Notes: a model not told the origin generated them from the sequence alone. A stretch of 62,117 nucleotides of DNA from Lachnospiraceae bacterium (GCA_003507655.1 DNUZ01000020.1:57176-119292), one strand, 5' to 3'; positions 36,176 to 46,104 are shown, counted from the first letter of the stretch. Translations and numbers: made by a program.

Positions 36176-37984
36176 ATGGCAATTCGGATCAGTGGTTTAA
36201 CATCAGGACTGGACACAGACTCTATCGTACAGGAACTGGTATCAGCATATTCCACCAAGAAAGAAAATATCGAAAAGAAGCAGACAAAGCTTTCCTGGAC
36301 ACAGGATGCGTGGAAGGAAATGAATACAAAAATTTACGGTTTTTACAGTAAATCATTGACAGAGTTCAAATTCATGACAAGTTTTAACGGCATGAAAAAG
36401 ACAACATTGTCAGATTCTTCCAAGGCAACAGTAACAGCCGGAGCATCCGTAGTAAACGGAACACAGAGTCTGAAAATTAACAAACTTGCAAAAGCAGCAT
36501 ATTTAACAGGTTCTAAAATAAAGAGCAACGATAAACTGAAATCATCTTCTAAGTTATCAGAGCTTGGAATCGCCGATACCGAGTTAGAATTTCAGGTGGG
36601 TGATAAAAAATCTACCATTAGTGTAAATGGTGATATGACCATCAAGGATCTTACAAAAGCACTGAGTGATCAGGGCGTAACAGCATCCTTTGATGAGACG
36701 CAGCAGAGATTCTTTATCAACTCCCAGGAAAGCGGTGAGGAGTTTGATTTCAAATTCAATGTCAAGGGAGAAGACCAGGAAGTAGCACTTCGTAAACTTG
36801 GAATGCTGAGTGCTGACTACATGGTAGAGAAGACCGCAAAAAAAGCAGCAGATGATGATATTCAGGCATTGCGTGAAAATGCAACGATCAAAGCTTCTGC
36901 CGTACAGATAGCAGGAATTACCGAGGATGAATTTGATGCACTTGACGAGACTGCACAGAAGGAATATTTAGATGCAGCTATCGTAAAGGCATATGATACA
37001 GATAACGGTATTACAACGGGAAGAGATTATACCAATAAAGCATATGTGGAAGCACGTTTGAACAACTTCCGTGAAGCTGTAACAGATCAGTATATTGAAG
37101 ATTTAAAAGGCACAGATAAATATGAAAGTCTGAAAAAAGAGTACGCAGTAAAGCAGGATGCATCCAATGCAGAGATTGAATTAAACGGAGCAATTTTTGA
37201 AGGAAGCAGCAATACATTTACCATCAACGGACTAACCATTACAGCGAAAGAAGTCAGCGATTCAACGTTAAGTCTGGTAACAGAGACAGATGTAGATGCT
37301 GTCTATGACAAAATTGTAGATTTTATCTCACAATATAATGAAGTGATCAATGCCATGGATTCTGCATACAATGCTGATTCATCAAAAGGCTATGAGCCAT
37401 TAACAGATGACGAAAAAGAGTCCATGAGTGATAAGGAAGTAGAAAAATGGGAACAGAAGATCAAAGATTCCCTGCTCAGAAGAGATTCTACCTTAAATAG
37501 TATTGCAAGTTCCATGAAAGTGGCAATGGCAAAATCTTATACCATAAATGGAAAGAGTTACAGTCTGTCATCTTTCGGAATCAATACACTGGGATATTTC
37601 GTATCCGCAGATAATGAAAAAAACGCATACCACATTGATGGTAATTCCAAAGATGAATCCGCAAAATCCAATACGGATCGTTTGAAAGCAGCAATCGCTT
37701 CTGATCCGGATACCGTTGCAACCTTCTTCAATGAGCTTGCAAAGGGAGTATACTCCGAATTAGACAGCAGAATGAAGACTACCACCTTAAGCAGTGCTTA
37801 CAAAGTGTATAATGACAAACAGCTCAAGAGCGAGTATGATGATTATACAGAGCAGATTAAGAACTGGGAGACAAAGCTGAGTGATATGGAGGATTATTAT
37901 TACAAAAAGTTCAGTTCAATGGAAATAGCGTTGTCCAAGCTGAATTCACAGCAGACACAGTTATCTGGATTGCTCGGTTCATAA
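36176..37984 (+). CDS. fliD: Flagellar filament cap protein FliD
   Basis: A 602-residue HAP2, which caps the filament and folds exported flagellin. The N-terminus has the family motif GLTSGLDTDSIVQELVSAYS and a coiled-coil D0 region. The C-terminal end (YYYKKFSSMEIALSKLNSQQ) is the other D0 helix. A central stretch at residues 215-330 is rich in D, E, A and K and may be a lineage-specific insertion. fliS follows after 20 bases. A distant FliD-like gene is at 53008-54306. Confidence 0.93.
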   Translation: MAIRISGLTSGLDTDSIVQELVSAYSTKKENIEKKQTKLSWTQDAWKEMNTKIYGFYSKSLTEFKFMTSFNGMKKTTLSDSSKATVTAGASVVNGTQSLKINKLAKAAYLTGSKIKSNDKLKSSSKLSELGIADTELEFQVGDKKSTISVNGDMTIKDLTKALSDQGVTASFDETQQRFFINSQESGEEFDFKFNVKGEDQEVALRKLGMLSADYMVEKTAKKAADDDIQALRENATIKASAVQIAGITEDEFDALDETAQKEYLDAAIVKAYDTDNGITTGRDYTNKAYVEARLNNFREAVTDQYIEDLKGTDKYESLKKEYAVKQDASNAEIELNGAIFEGSSNTFTINGLTITAKEVSDSTLSLVTETDVDAVYDKIVDFISQYNEVINAMDSAYNADSSKGYEPLTDDEKESMSDKEVEKWEQKIKDSLLRRDSTLNSIASSMKVAMAKSYTINGKSYSLSSFGINTLGYFVSADNEKNAYHIDGNSKDESAKSNTDRLKAAIASDPDTVATFFNELAKGVYSELDSRMKTTTLSSAYKVYNDKQLKSEYDDYTEQIKNWETKLSDMEDYYYKKFSSMEIALSKLNSQQTQLSGLLGS

Positions 37985-38004
37985 TACGACAAGGAGGTTG
38001 CGCT

Positions 38005-38391
38005 ATGGCACCAAATAATGCATACCAGGCATACAACAACAGTAAGATTATGACTGCATCGCCGGCGGAGCTGACATTGATGCTCTATGAAGGGGCTATC
38101 AAGTTCTGCAACATTGCGATCATGGGTGTTGAAGAGAAAAATGTTGAGAAAGCACACACCAACATTATGAAGGTGGAGCGCATCATCGAAGAATTTCAGG
38201 CAACACTGGATCATAAATATGCAATTGCAGAAGATTTTGATAATGTCTATAAATACCTACAGGAACGCCTTGCAGAAGCGAATATGAAAAAAGATAAAGA
38301 GATTCTGGAAGAAATCCTGACACATCTTCGTACCATGCGTGATACATGGAAAGAAGTTATGCGGCTGAATAAGCTTGCAAGAGCCAACTAG
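38005..38391 (+). CDS. fliS: Flagellin chaperone FliS
   Basis: A 128-residue helical chaperone that binds the C-terminus of flagellin in the cytoplasm and delivers it for export. The start NNAYQAYNNSKIMTASPAEL and LMLYEGAIKFCNIA are near-diagnostic for FliS. It lies between fliD and a FlgN/FliT-like gene, the usual order. Confidence 0.96.
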   Translation: MAPNNAYQAYNNSKIMTASPAELTLMLYEGAIKFCNIAIMGVEEKNVEKAHTNIMKVERIIEEFQATLDHKYAIAEDFDNVYKYLQERLAEANMKKDKEILEEILTHLRTMRDTWKEVMRLNKLARAN

Positions 38392-38402
38392 GAGAATATT
38401 TT

Positions 38403-38882
38403 ATGCAGGAGAATAGTTATATTCAAGTGCTGATACAAAGCCTTCACCAAAAAGTGGAGGCTTTAGACAGCATTATAGAAAAAAATAAAGAGCAGTATGA
38501 AATCTTATCCGCGGAAGAAGCTGATATGGATGCCTTTGAAAAGAATATAGATGAAAAAAGCCAGTATATTGATAAAATCGTATTTTTAGATGATGGCTTC
38601 GAAGAAATCTATACAAGAGTCAAAGAAGAACTGGATGGAAACAGAGCTGCATATACGGAAGAGATCCAGAAGATGAAAGATCTGATCTCCATGATCACAG
38701 AACGCAGCATGAAGATCCAGGTTCAGGAGCAGCGCAACAAAGAGCTTGCAGGAATGCAGTTCTCAAAGGCACGGAAAAAGATACGTCAGGTCAAAGCCGG
38801 CAACAAAGCTGCCACACAGTATTATAAGAATATGCAGCAGATGGACGCAATCCCTCCGCAGTTTCTGGACAAGAAAAAGTAG
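38403..38882 (+). CDS. FlgN/FliT-like flagellar chaperone
   Basis: A 159-residue, almost entirely helical protein starting MQENSYIQVLIQSLHQKVEA. Its length and charged coiled-coil pattern resemble FlgN-type chaperones, and the position after fliS is where FliT is usually found. The C-terminal 35 residues are basic (SKARKKIRQVKAGNKAATQY). The client is not certain; FliD is likely by position. Confidence 0.7.
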   Translation: MQENSYIQVLIQSLHQKVEALDSIIEKNKEQYEILSAEEADMDAFEKNIDEKSQYIDKIVFLDDGFEEIYTRVKEELDGNRAAYTEEIQKMKDLISMITERSMKIQVQEQRNKELAGMQFSKARKKIRQVKAGNKAATQYYKNMQQMDAIPPQFLDKKK

Positions 38883-38906
38883 GAAAATCAAAGGGGAAAT
38901 GCGATT

Positions 38907-39326
38907 ATGAACAACGCGGAATTATTAGTTGAGATTGAAAAGCTGCTCGACAGGAAGTTAGAAGAAAAGCTCGATCAACAGTTAGAGGTGAAGCTGGAAG
39001 AAAAATTAGACAGAATGCTTGATGAGAAGTTAGACGAGAAACTGGATAAAAAGCTGGACGAGAAGCTTGATGCAAAATTCAAAGAAGAGCTTGGACCGAT
39101 CCGACAGGATATTCAGGAGTTGAAAACAGCAGTACATCATACTAACATGCGTCTGGATGTAGACGTTGTCCCAAGATTACAGACAATTGAAAGCTGTTAT
39201 CTGGATACTTATGAAAGGTATAAAGACGGTGCAGAAGACATAGAGAACCTGAAAGGTGATATGGAACTGGTAAAAGGCATTTTGCAGGAGCATAGCAGGG
39301 AACTTCAGAGGATGTCTGCACGTTAA
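38907..39326 (+). CDS. Coiled-coil protein with LDEKLDxK repeats
   Basis: A 139-residue protein. Residues 10-60 are a run of short degenerate repeats built on LDEKL and LDKKL, strongly charged and helical. The remainder (IRQDIQELKTAVHHTNMRLD and DIENLKGDMELVKGILQEHS) continues the coiled coil. It has no membrane segment. It is last in the flgM-started gene run, before the separate fliC promoter. Function is unknown; a scaffold or secretion-linked role is possible but unsupported. Confidence 0.75.
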   Translation: MNNAELLVEIEKLLDRKLEEKLDQQLEVKLEEKLDRMLDEKLDEKLDKKLDEKLDAKFKEELGPIRQDIQELKTAVHHTNMRLDVDVVPRLQTIESCYLDTYERYKDGAEDIENLKGDMELVKGILQEHSRELQRMSAR

Positions 39327-39359
39327 TCTGATAAAAGTAAAAAAATTTCAAAAAGGCTA

Positions 39360-39386
39360 TAAAGTAAATCCAAACCTAACCGATAT
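39360..39386 (+). promoter_or_regulatory. Sigma-D promoter of the flagellin gene
   Basis: TAAA (39360-39363), 16 bases, then CCGATAT (39380-39386), close to the FliA/sigma-D consensus, followed by a leader of about 210 bases. Confidence 0.82.
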
Positions 39387-39604
39387 ATAAGGTACAAAGG
39401 AAAAAACAAACACATACGAGTAAAGAGAATCAGAGATTCTTTTACTATAGAGTAAGAACATTACTTAGCAGAATGTGAAGACTAATGTTGAATGGTAAGA
39501 ACGAGCGCGCGGCGGGAGGACTGCTCACAGAGGCTGGAACAGACTGCAAGCATTGACACAGGCAAGGAAGCCTGATTAAATTCAAATTCAAGGAGGAAAA
39601 CATT
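39387..39604 (+). promoter_or_regulatory. Long flagellin 5' leader with CsrA-type GGA motifs
   Basis: The leader has a hairpin near 39420-39447 (AGTAAAGAGAATC with GATTCTTTTACT). GGA motifs lie at 39399, 39515-39519, 39536, 39566 and in the ribosome binding site AAGGAGGAAA at about 39590-39599. CsrA binds GGA in loops and blocks translation, and FliW relieves this. Both genes lie 4 kb upstream. Site use is inferred. Confidence 0.6.
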
Positions 39605-40798
39605 ATGGCAATGGTAGTACAACACAATCTTACAGCAATGAACGCTAACCGTCAGTTAGGAGTTACAACAAGCGCACAGTCAAAATCAGCAGAGAAATTA
39701 TCATCCGGTTACAGAATCAACCGTGCAGGCGATGACGCAGCAGGATTAAAGATTTCTGAAAAAATGAGAAGCCAGGTTCGTGGATTGAACCGTGCATCTA
39801 CAAATGCTCAGGACGGCGTTTCCTTAATTCAGACAGCTGAAGGTGCTTTAAATGAAGCTCACTCTATCTTACAGAGAATGAATGAGTTAGCAGTACAGGG
39901 TGCTAATGATACAAACGAGTCTATTGACCGTGAAGCGATCAACGAAGAGTTAGATGCTTTAACAACAGAGTTAGACAGAATTTCTTCTACAACTCAGTTC
40001 AATAAGCAGAACTTACTGGATGGTTCTTTCAAGAACAAAAAACTTCAGGTTGGTGCTAACGCTGATCAGAACATCGAAATCAGCATCGGTAGCATGAATG
40101 CTAAGACATTAGGATTAAAAGATGTTTCCGGTACTATTGAAAAAACTGCACAGGAAGGTGTAAACCCTACTAAGATCATGTATCAGGGAATGAGCTACAC
40201 ATATAAACCAAAAAGTTCATTAGATAAGAACACTACTAACGCAATCTCTTCTTTCAAGAAACAACTTAGTGGTAAGTATACAAAGGCTAACTATGCAGCA
40301 CAGTTCGAGAATGGTAAAGTATTCTACAAATCATTAGTTAATGATAAGACATACTCAACTGTATCCAAAGCAGTAGCAGGTGATATCGCAGCTGCACAAA
40401 AGGCAATGTCTGCAGATGTTAAGAAAAACATCAACACATACCTTCAGACAAGTGCTGTTACAGCAAAAGCATTATCCAGCTATACACAGAAAGGAAATGC
40501 AAGAGTTGATACTTATGAGATGGCAAACAACTCCATCACAGCAATTCAGGATGCAATTAACAAAGTATCTTCACAGAGATCTGCTCTTGGTGCATTACAG
40601 AATCGTTTAGAGCACACAATTGCAAACTTAGACAATGTAGCTGAGAATACTCAGGCAGCTGAATCTCGTATCCGTGATACAGATATGGCTTCTGAAATGG
40701 TTGAATACAGCAAGAACAACATTCTTGGTCAGGCTGGTCAGTCCATGCTGGCACAGAGCAACCAGTCAACTCAGGGAGTGCTTTCTTTATTACAGTAA
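39605..40798 (+). CDS. fliC: Flagellin
   Basis: A 397-residue filament subunit. The N-terminal D0/D1 region (MAMVVQHNLTAMNANRQLGV, then AEKLSSGYRINRAGDDAAGL) and the C-terminal D1/D0 region (SRIRDTDMASEMVEYSKNNI, then QAGQSMLAQSNQSTQGVLSL) are well conserved. The central part (about 170-300) is the surface-exposed variable domain, rich in S, T and K, where glycans are usually attached. Codon choice differs from neighbours and fits high expression. It has its own promoter, leader and terminator. Confidence 0.98.
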   Translation: MAMVVQHNLTAMNANRQLGVTTSAQSKSAEKLSSGYRINRAGDDAAGLKISEKMRSQVRGLNRASTNAQDGVSLIQTAEGALNEAHSILQRMNELAVQGANDTNESIDREAINEELDALTTELDRISSTTQFNKQNLLDGSFKNKKLQVGANADQNIEISIGSMNAKTLGLKDVSGTIEKTAQEGVNPTKIMYQGMSYTYKPKSSLDKNTTNAISSFKKQLSGKYTKANYAAQFENGKVFYKSLVNDKTYSTVSKAVAGDIAAAQKAMSADVKKNINTYLQTSAVTAKALSSYTQKGNARVDTYEMANNSITAIQDAINKVSSQRSALGALQNRLEHTIANLDNVAENTQAAESRIRDTDMASEMVEYSKNNILGQAGQSMLAQSNQSTQGVLSLLQ

Positions 40799-40840
40799 GT
40801 ATGAAGTTGGCAGTCATTCAGTAATGAATCGACGAATTAC

Positions 40841-40869
40841 AGAGGGACGAGAATTCGTCCCTCTTTTTT
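40841..40869 (+). terminator. Flagellin terminator
   Basis: A perfect 10-bp stem, AGAGGGACGA (40841-40850) with TCGTCCCTCT (40855-40864), is followed by a T-run. Confidence 0.93.
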
Positions 40870-40892
40870 ACTAAGAAAGAGATGGATGGAAG

Positions 40893-41225
40893 ATGAGAGC
40901 ATTAGCAGCAGAATTGCGTGGGGAAATTGATGGTATTTGTATCGAATATCACTATTTTAAAAATGAAAATGTAATAGAAAAAGCAAAGGAAATAATTCCG
41001 ACAATACAAAAGTTTTGTACAGGATTCCTACAGGGAAATTCTTATGGGATCAGTGAAGAAGAATATCAGAACCTACAGGTTTTTGTAATAGATGTATTAA
41101 AAGATTATGTGGCAGCAATCGAGCAGGAAGATGTGGTCTGGATCATAGACACATTGGACTATGGACTACGAGAATTAATTGAATTATATATAGATGATGA
41201 TGCAGAGGAGTCAGAGGATGAGTAA
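40893..41225 (+). CDS. Small acidic protein ahead of the Maf gene
   Basis: A 110-residue acidic, helical protein, MRALAAELRGEIDGICIEYH, ending EESEDE. It overlaps the following motility accessory gene by eight bases, so the two are translated together and may interact. No known domain is recognised. Its position between flagellin and the glycosyltransferase suggests a role in flagellar glycosylation or export. Confidence 0.75.
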   Translation: MRALAAELRGEIDGICIEYHYFKNENVIEKAKEIIPTIQKFCTGFLQGNSYGISEEEYQNLQVFVIDVLKDYVAAIEQEDVVWIIDTLDYGLRELIELYIDDDAEESEDE

Positions 41226-43080
41226 ATCTATTTTAGAAAAAAATTTAGAAGCAATGGAAAAATGGTATCCTGCCTTTGCAGATTTGATCCGGGAGGAACA
41301 TGAGACAGAGGACCCAACCAATGTTATGGTAGAGACTTCCTGGGATGGAGAGACAATATTCAGAATAGAGCAGGACGGACGACAGCTTTATTTAGGTGGC
41401 AAGAGAAATGCAAAAGAACCGATACAGATCTGGAGCGAGAGAGTCGGAGAGATACATAAATATGCACCGGTATTCCTGTTTGGTGTCGGAAGTGCAGCAT
41501 ATTTAAAGGATATCATTGAAAAGAGTTCAAAAGAAGCAAATGTTGTCGTTTATGAGCCATCGATCCATATTTTTATGGCAATGTTAGAGAATATTGATAT
41601 CTCGAAAGAAATTGAGGACAGACCGATCGCATTTGTGGTCAAAGGATTGAATGAAGAAGAGTATGAACCGGTAATGCGGGGAGTTATGACCTTGGAAAAT
41701 ATGAGTTTCTTAATTGAAGAGATCCATCCAAATTACAGAGGATTTTTTCTAGAAGACATTTTAGAAAAAGTAAAGAAAGTACAGCGGTTAGTTGAGTCAG
41801 AGATGGTGCAATTTAATACGCTGAAGAAGCTGTCCATGAATATGGCGCAGAATATCCTTCGCAATATGAAATATGTATGTGAAGGTTATCATACGAAATT
41901 GCTGTTAAAGGCAGTTTCTAATAAAGATGCGGCAATTTTGGTAGCAGCAGGTCCTTCGCTGAATAAGAATATTCAGATGTTAAAAAAGGCAAAGAACCGT
42001 CTGTTTATCTTAGCGGTGGATACAGCCGTAAAGCCATTGATAAAAGCAGGCATTAAGCCGGATGCGTTTATTACCATTGATGCAAAAAAAAGCCCGGATT
42101 TAATAAAGATTGATGGTGCAGAGACCATACCGGTTATTGCACCGCCAACGGCTGGTTACAAAATCATGGAAAGACAGAAAGCGAAGAAAATATTTTATTA
42201 TGACGGTTATTTCCTGCCATATTCCATTTATTTTATCAATGATAAAGTGCTTCCGGATGTTTCTACAGGTGGATCGGTTGCATGTAGTGGATTTTCACTG
42301 TTACATAAGTTAGGATATGAAACGATTATTTTAGTGGGACAGGATTTGGCATTTACTGATAATAAATCTCATGCAGACGGAACCTTTGAAGAAAAGATGC
42401 CAGTGATGGATACCGAAGGCATGGAGATGGTCAAGGGTAATTATGTGGATAAAATCCCGACCAGAATGGATTTAAGAATATTCTTAAACTGGTTCCAGGA
42501 GTATATCCATGATATTAAAGAAGCAAATCCAAATATCCGTGTTGTCAATGCAACGGCAGGAGGAGCTTATATTGAAGGTACCGAGATACGGGCATTAGAC
42601 GATATCATCGAAGAAGTTTGTAAGAATGTACCGGAAGAGATCAATTTTACAGAGCGGATCGAAGCACTAAAATCTGAGTTCACAGAGGAAGAACATAAAA
42701 AGGCAGTGGATTATCTGAAAAATGTTCCAAAAGATTTTGAGGATATGTTAAAAGATGCCAAAGAATTAGAAAAAGCGTATCAGAAATTAGGAAAAATCGG
42801 AAAGTCCGGTACGGTTGAGAAAAAAGGCTGCTTAAAGCAGTTAAAGAAGATCAAAAAGATCACAACAAAGATTGAAGAGTCAGAAGAGTATCAGCTGATC
42901 CTTACCTGTATTCCGATCGCAGATTATATCATTCGTTCAGAGTATTATTTTGAAGGAGATACGATTGCAAAAGAGACAGAAGAGATTGCAAGAAAAGGAA
43001 AGCTTTACTGTGAGGTATTAGAAGAGTGTATTACCCTGTTAAAGGGACTTTCAGAAGAGACTTTGTTACCGCTAAAATAA
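41218..43080 (+). CDS. Motility-associated glycosyltransferase (Maf/DUF115 family)
   Basis: A 620-residue protein with the DUF115 core: AAILVAAGPSLNKNIQMLKK near residue 240, IKPDAFITIDAK, and the late GFSLLHKLGYETIILVGQDL with AFTDNKSHADGT. Maf proteins transfer nonulosonic acids to serine or threonine of flagellin in the cytoplasm. Adjacent neuB, neuC and neuA-like genes would make the CMP-sugar donor. The ATG at 41218 is chosen because AGAGGAG lies eight bases upstream; earlier ATGs at 41194 are inside the previous gene. Confidence 0.87.
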   Translation: MSKSILEKNLEAMEKWYPAFADLIREEHETEDPTNVMVETSWDGETIFRIEQDGRQLYLGGKRNAKEPIQIWSERVGEIHKYAPVFLFGVGSAAYLKDIIEKSSKEANVVVYEPSIHIFMAMLENIDISKEIEDRPIAFVVKGLNEEEYEPVMRGVMTLENMSFLIEEIHPNYRGFFLEDILEKVKKVQRLVESEMVQFNTLKKLSMNMAQNILRNMKYVCEGYHTKLLLKAVSNKDAAILVAAGPSLNKNIQMLKKAKNRLFILAVDTAVKPLIKAGIKPDAFITIDAKKSPDLIKIDGAETIPVIAPPTAGYKIMERQKAKKIFYYDGYFLPYSIYFINDKVLPDVSTGGSVACSGFSLLHKLGYETIILVGQDLAFTDNKSHADGTFEEKMPVMDTEGMEMVKGNYVDKIPTRMDLRIFLNWFQEYIHDIKEANPNIRVVNATAGGAYIEGTEIRALDDIIEEVCKNVPEEINFTERIEALKSEFTEEEHKKAVDYLKNVPKDFEDMLKDAKELEKAYQKLGKIGKSGTVEKKGCLKQLKKIKKITTKIEESEEYQLILTCIPIADYIIRSEYYFEGDTIAKETEEIARKGKLYCEVLEECITLLKGLSEETLLPLK

Positions 43081-43099
43081 GTAAGGCTGTGGTGAATAT

Positions 43100-44143
43100 A
43101 TGAAGAGTGTAAAAATTGGTGACATTGTAATAGGAGAATCCGAGCGGCCGCTGGTGATCCCGGAAATGGGGATCAACCATGAGGGAAGTTTAGAGACCGC
43201 AAAAGAGATGGTGGATGCAGCACACCGGGCAGGAGCAAGGATCATCAAGCATCAGACACATATCGTAGAAGATGAAATGAGCGGTGCGGCAAAAAAAGTT
43301 ATACCGGGAAATGCAGATGTTTCTATTTATGAGATCATGAACCGATGTGCCTTGTCTGAGGAAGAAGAAAAAGAACTTATGGACTATACACAGAGCCTTG
43401 GAATGGTATTTTTAAGCACACCGTTTTCAAGAGCAGCGGCTGTAAGATTAGAGAAATTCGGAGTGGCAGCGTATAAGATCGGTTCGGGAGAACTGAATAA
43501 CTATCCGTTGATCGAGCATATTGCGGAGTATGGAAAACCGATGATCGTATCTACCGGAATGAACGATATCCGCAATATTGCAAAGGCAGTAAATATATTA
43601 GAAAAATATGGTGTGGAGTATGCACTGATGCATACGACAAATCTGTATCCTACAGACCCGGCATTAGTTCGTTTAGGAGCGATGCAGGAGCTGATGAGAG
43701 AATTTCCGGATGTGCCGGTTGGTTTATCGGATCATACACTGAACAACAATGCCTGTATCGCAGCGATGGCATTGGGAGCAAAGTTAGTCGAGAGACATTT
43801 TACCGATTATATGGAACGTACCGGTCCGGATATTGTATGTTCGATGGATGAGCAGGAACTTGGAAAATTATTGCAGGCAGCAAACGAGGTACCGCAGATG
43901 TTAGGTGGAACCAAATGTGCAGCGGCAGAAGAACAGGTTACCATTGATTTTGCATTTGCTACTGTGGTAGCAATTCGGGATATCAAAAAAGGAGAGAGTT
44001 TTACGAAAGAGAATATCTGGGTAAAACGTCCGGGAACCGGAGAGATTCCGGCAGAGGATTATCCGAATGTATTAGGAAAAAAGGCGACCTGCGATATCGC
44101 CTCAGATACACAGATTAAGAAAAGTATGGTAGAATCATTATGA
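43100..44143 (+). CDS. neuB: N-acetylneuraminate synthase family protein
   Basis: A 347-residue NeuB-type enzyme that condenses a hexosamine with phosphoenolpyruvate to form a nonulosonic acid. The TIM barrel has [54 protein letters not shown] and VGLSDHT. The C-terminal SAF (antifreeze-like) domain starts near residue 285 ([20 protein letters not shown]). The exact product (sialic, legionaminic or pseudaminic acid) cannot be fixed, but pairing with a NeuC-type epimerase argues against pseudaminic acid. The stop overlaps neuC by four bases. Confidence 0.9.
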   Translation: MKSVKIGDIVIGESERPLVIPEMGINHEGSLETAKEMVDAAHRAGARIIKHQTHIVEDEMSGAAKKVIPGNADVSIYEIMNRCALSEEEEKELMDYTQSLGMVFLSTPFSRAAAVRLEKFGVAAYKIGSGELNNYPLIEHIAEYGKPMIVSTGMNDIRNIAKAVNILEKYGVEYALMHTTNLYPTDPALVRLGAMQELMREFPDVPVGLSDHTLNNNACIAAMALGAKLVERHFTDYMERTGPDIVCSMDEQELGKLLQAANEVPQMLGGTKCAAAEEQVTIDFAFATVVAIRDIKKGESFTKENIWVKRPGTGEIPAEDYPNVLGKKATCDIASDTQIKKSMVESL

Positions 44144-45270
44144 AAAAAATTCTGTTTATTACCGGAACAAGAGCAGACTATGGAAAAATCAAATCATTAA
44201 TACAGGGAATCGAAGAATCCAAAGATATGGAAGCATATGTATTTGTATCAGGAATGCATCTGCTTGATACTTATGGAAGTACCTATCGGGAAGTTTTGAA
44301 AGATGGGTATAAAAATGTCTATGTAGCATACGGACTGATTAACAGCGGTAACATGAGCTATGATTTAGGCGATGTGGTATGCCAGTTAACAGGATATGTA
44401 CAGAATATCCGGCCGGATATGATTGTCATTCACGGAGACCGGATTGATGCGTTAGCCGGAGCTATGGTCGGAGCGTTAAATAATATCCGGGTTGCTCACA
44501 TTGAGGGCGGCGAATTATCCGGAACGATTGATGAATCAATTCGCCATGCAATCTCTAAATTTGCACATGTACATTTTGTATGTAATGAAGAGGCAAAGCG
44601 CCGGCTGATGCAGCTTGGGGAATCGGAGCATCAGATTTATGTGATCGGTTCGCCGGATATTGATATTATGCTTTCGAGTCATCTGCCGACGTTTGAAGAG
44701 GCAAGAGAGAGATACGAGATACCGTTTGAAAAGTATGGAATCCTGATGTATCATCCGGTGACAACAGAGTATGAGATTATTGGAAAGCATGTGGAAGAAC
44801 TGGTCAATGCAGTCAAAGAATCGGGAAGAAATTATATCGTGATCTATCCGAATAATGATCTCGGTTCAGAGGTTATTTTAAATGCTTACCGGACTTTGGA
44901 AGATGAGACGAGATATCGTCTGTACCCATCGACCAGATTTGAGTATTTTTTAACCTTATTAAAAAATGCGGATTTTATGATCGGAAATTCCAGCGCGGGT
45001 GTCAGGGAAACTTCCATTTATGGAATTCCGGCAATTGATGTCGGAACGCGTCAAAAGGGACGTTACAGTACGGAATACAGTCAGAATATCCAGCATGTGT
45101 CAGAGGATAAAGACGAGATTTTGCAGGCAATAGAACATATTGAAGATTTTCGTAAGCAGGGAGCCCTGTTTGGAAAAGGCAACAGTACGAAACAATTTTT
45201 AGAGATTGTCCATGATAAAAATATCTGGGAGCATGGAATCCAGAAAGTATTCATAGATCGGTGGGGATAA
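44140..45270 (+). CDS. neuC: UDP-N-acetylglucosamine 2-epimerase (hydrolysing), NeuC/LegG type
   Basis: A 376-residue GT-B fold epimerase that releases ManNAc or its diacetamido analogue with loss of UDP. Motifs are [20 protein letters not shown] at the N-terminus, [39 protein letters not shown] and [20 protein letters not shown]. The GTRADYGK start is typical of the hydrolysing NeuC/LegG branch rather than the non-hydrolysing WecB branch. ATGA overlap with neuB and a one-base gap to neuA indicate one operon. Confidence 0.92.
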   Translation: MKKILFITGTRADYGKIKSLIQGIEESKDMEAYVFVSGMHLLDTYGSTYREVLKDGYKNVYVAYGLINSGNMSYDLGDVVCQLTGYVQNIRPDMIVIHGDRIDALAGAMVGALNNIRVAHIEGGELSGTIDESIRHAISKFAHVHFVCNEEAKRRLMQLGESEHQIYVIGSPDIDIMLSSHLPTFEEARERYEIPFEKYGILMYHPVTTEYEIIGKHVEELVNAVKESGRNYIVIYPNNDLGSEVILNAYRTLEDETRYRLYPSTRFEYFLTLLKNADFMIGNSSAGVRETSIYGIPAIDVGTRQKGRYSTEYSQNIQHVSEDKDEILQAIEHIEDFRKQGALFGKGNSTKQFLEIVHDKNIWEHGIQKVFIDRWG

Positions 45271-45271
45271 C

Positions 45272-45967
45272 ATGATTGAAGGAAAACGGGTGTTGGCACT
45301 CATTCCGGCAAGAGGCGGAAGTAAAGGCATTAAAGATAAGAATATTACACCATTGTGCGGAAAGCCATTGATCGCATATTCTGTGCTAGCGGCAAAGAAC
45401 AGCCGGTATATTGATGATGTGGTCGTTACAACGGATTCGGAACGGATTGCAGAAACAGCGAAGACTTATGGGGCAGAGGTACCGTTTTTGCGTCCGGCAG
45501 AACTGGCATCGGATACGGCAAAGACGATAGATGCCGTGCTTCATGCCGTAAAGTGGTTAGAAGACCATCAGAAGTCCTATGATCTGCTGGTGCTGCTCCA
45601 ACCGACGCAGCCACTGCGAAGGACAGAAGATATAGACGGAGCGATCGAACTTTGTATACAAAGGGATATGCAGGATGTTGTTTCCGTAAAAGAAGTCTCG
45701 GAACATCCGATTTTAATGAGGACTATCGATGAAAAGGGAGAATTGCAGAATGTACTCTCCATGCAGAGCACGGTTCGCCGTCAGGATATGCCACAATATT
45801 ATCTGGTGGATGGAAGTGTTTATGTAAACCAGATTGAGACGTTAAGTGAAAGCACCAGTTTTAATGATAACCCGATCCCATATATCATGGATGCAAAATA
45901 TAGTGTTGATATTGATGAACCGTCTGATTTAGAGCAGGCGGAAACGCTGTTAAAGAAATATACATAA
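45272..45967 (+). CDS. neuA: CMP-nonulosonate (acylneuraminate) cytidylyltransferase
   Basis: A 231-residue nucleotidyltransferase that activates the nonulosonic acid with CTP. The N-terminus VLALIPARGGSKGIKDKNIT is diagnostic, followed by VVTTDSERIA and LLVLLQPTQPLR. YSVDIDEPSDLEQAETLL is the conserved end. With neuB and neuC it completes synthesis of the CMP-sugar that a Maf transferase would use on flagellin. Confidence 0.94.
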   Translation: MIEGKRVLALIPARGGSKGIKDKNITPLCGKPLIAYSVLAAKNSRYIDDVVVTTDSERIAETAKTYGAEVPFLRPAELASDTAKTIDAVLHAVKWLEDHQKSYDLLVLLQPTQPLRRTEDIDGAIELCIQRDMQDVVSVKEVSEHPILMRTIDEKGELQNVLSMQSTVRRQDMPQYYLVDGSVYVNQIETLSESTSFNDNPIPYIMDAKYSVDIDEPSDLEQAETLLKKYT

Positions 45968-45977
45968 GGAAATGGAA

Positions 45978-46057
45978 AAGATACTCTTTTGGCTAGCTGG
46001 TTTACAACTGCATTACAATACCATATGAGAGATTATATGGAGGCGCCAAAGAGTCTT
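45978..46057. repeat. Inverted repeat between neuA and the pyruvyl transferase
   Basis: AAGATACTCTTTTGGC at 45978-45993 pairs imperfectly with GCCAAAGAGTCTT at 46045-46057, and CCATAT/ATATGG forms an inner hairpin at 46021-46040. There is no T-run, so it is not a simple terminator. It may mark a junction of an inserted gene. Confidence 0.45.
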
Positions 46058-46104
46058 GAGACGTTTCACAAATGCCCATTATATTTATAGAGAGGGAAGA
46101 AGAA

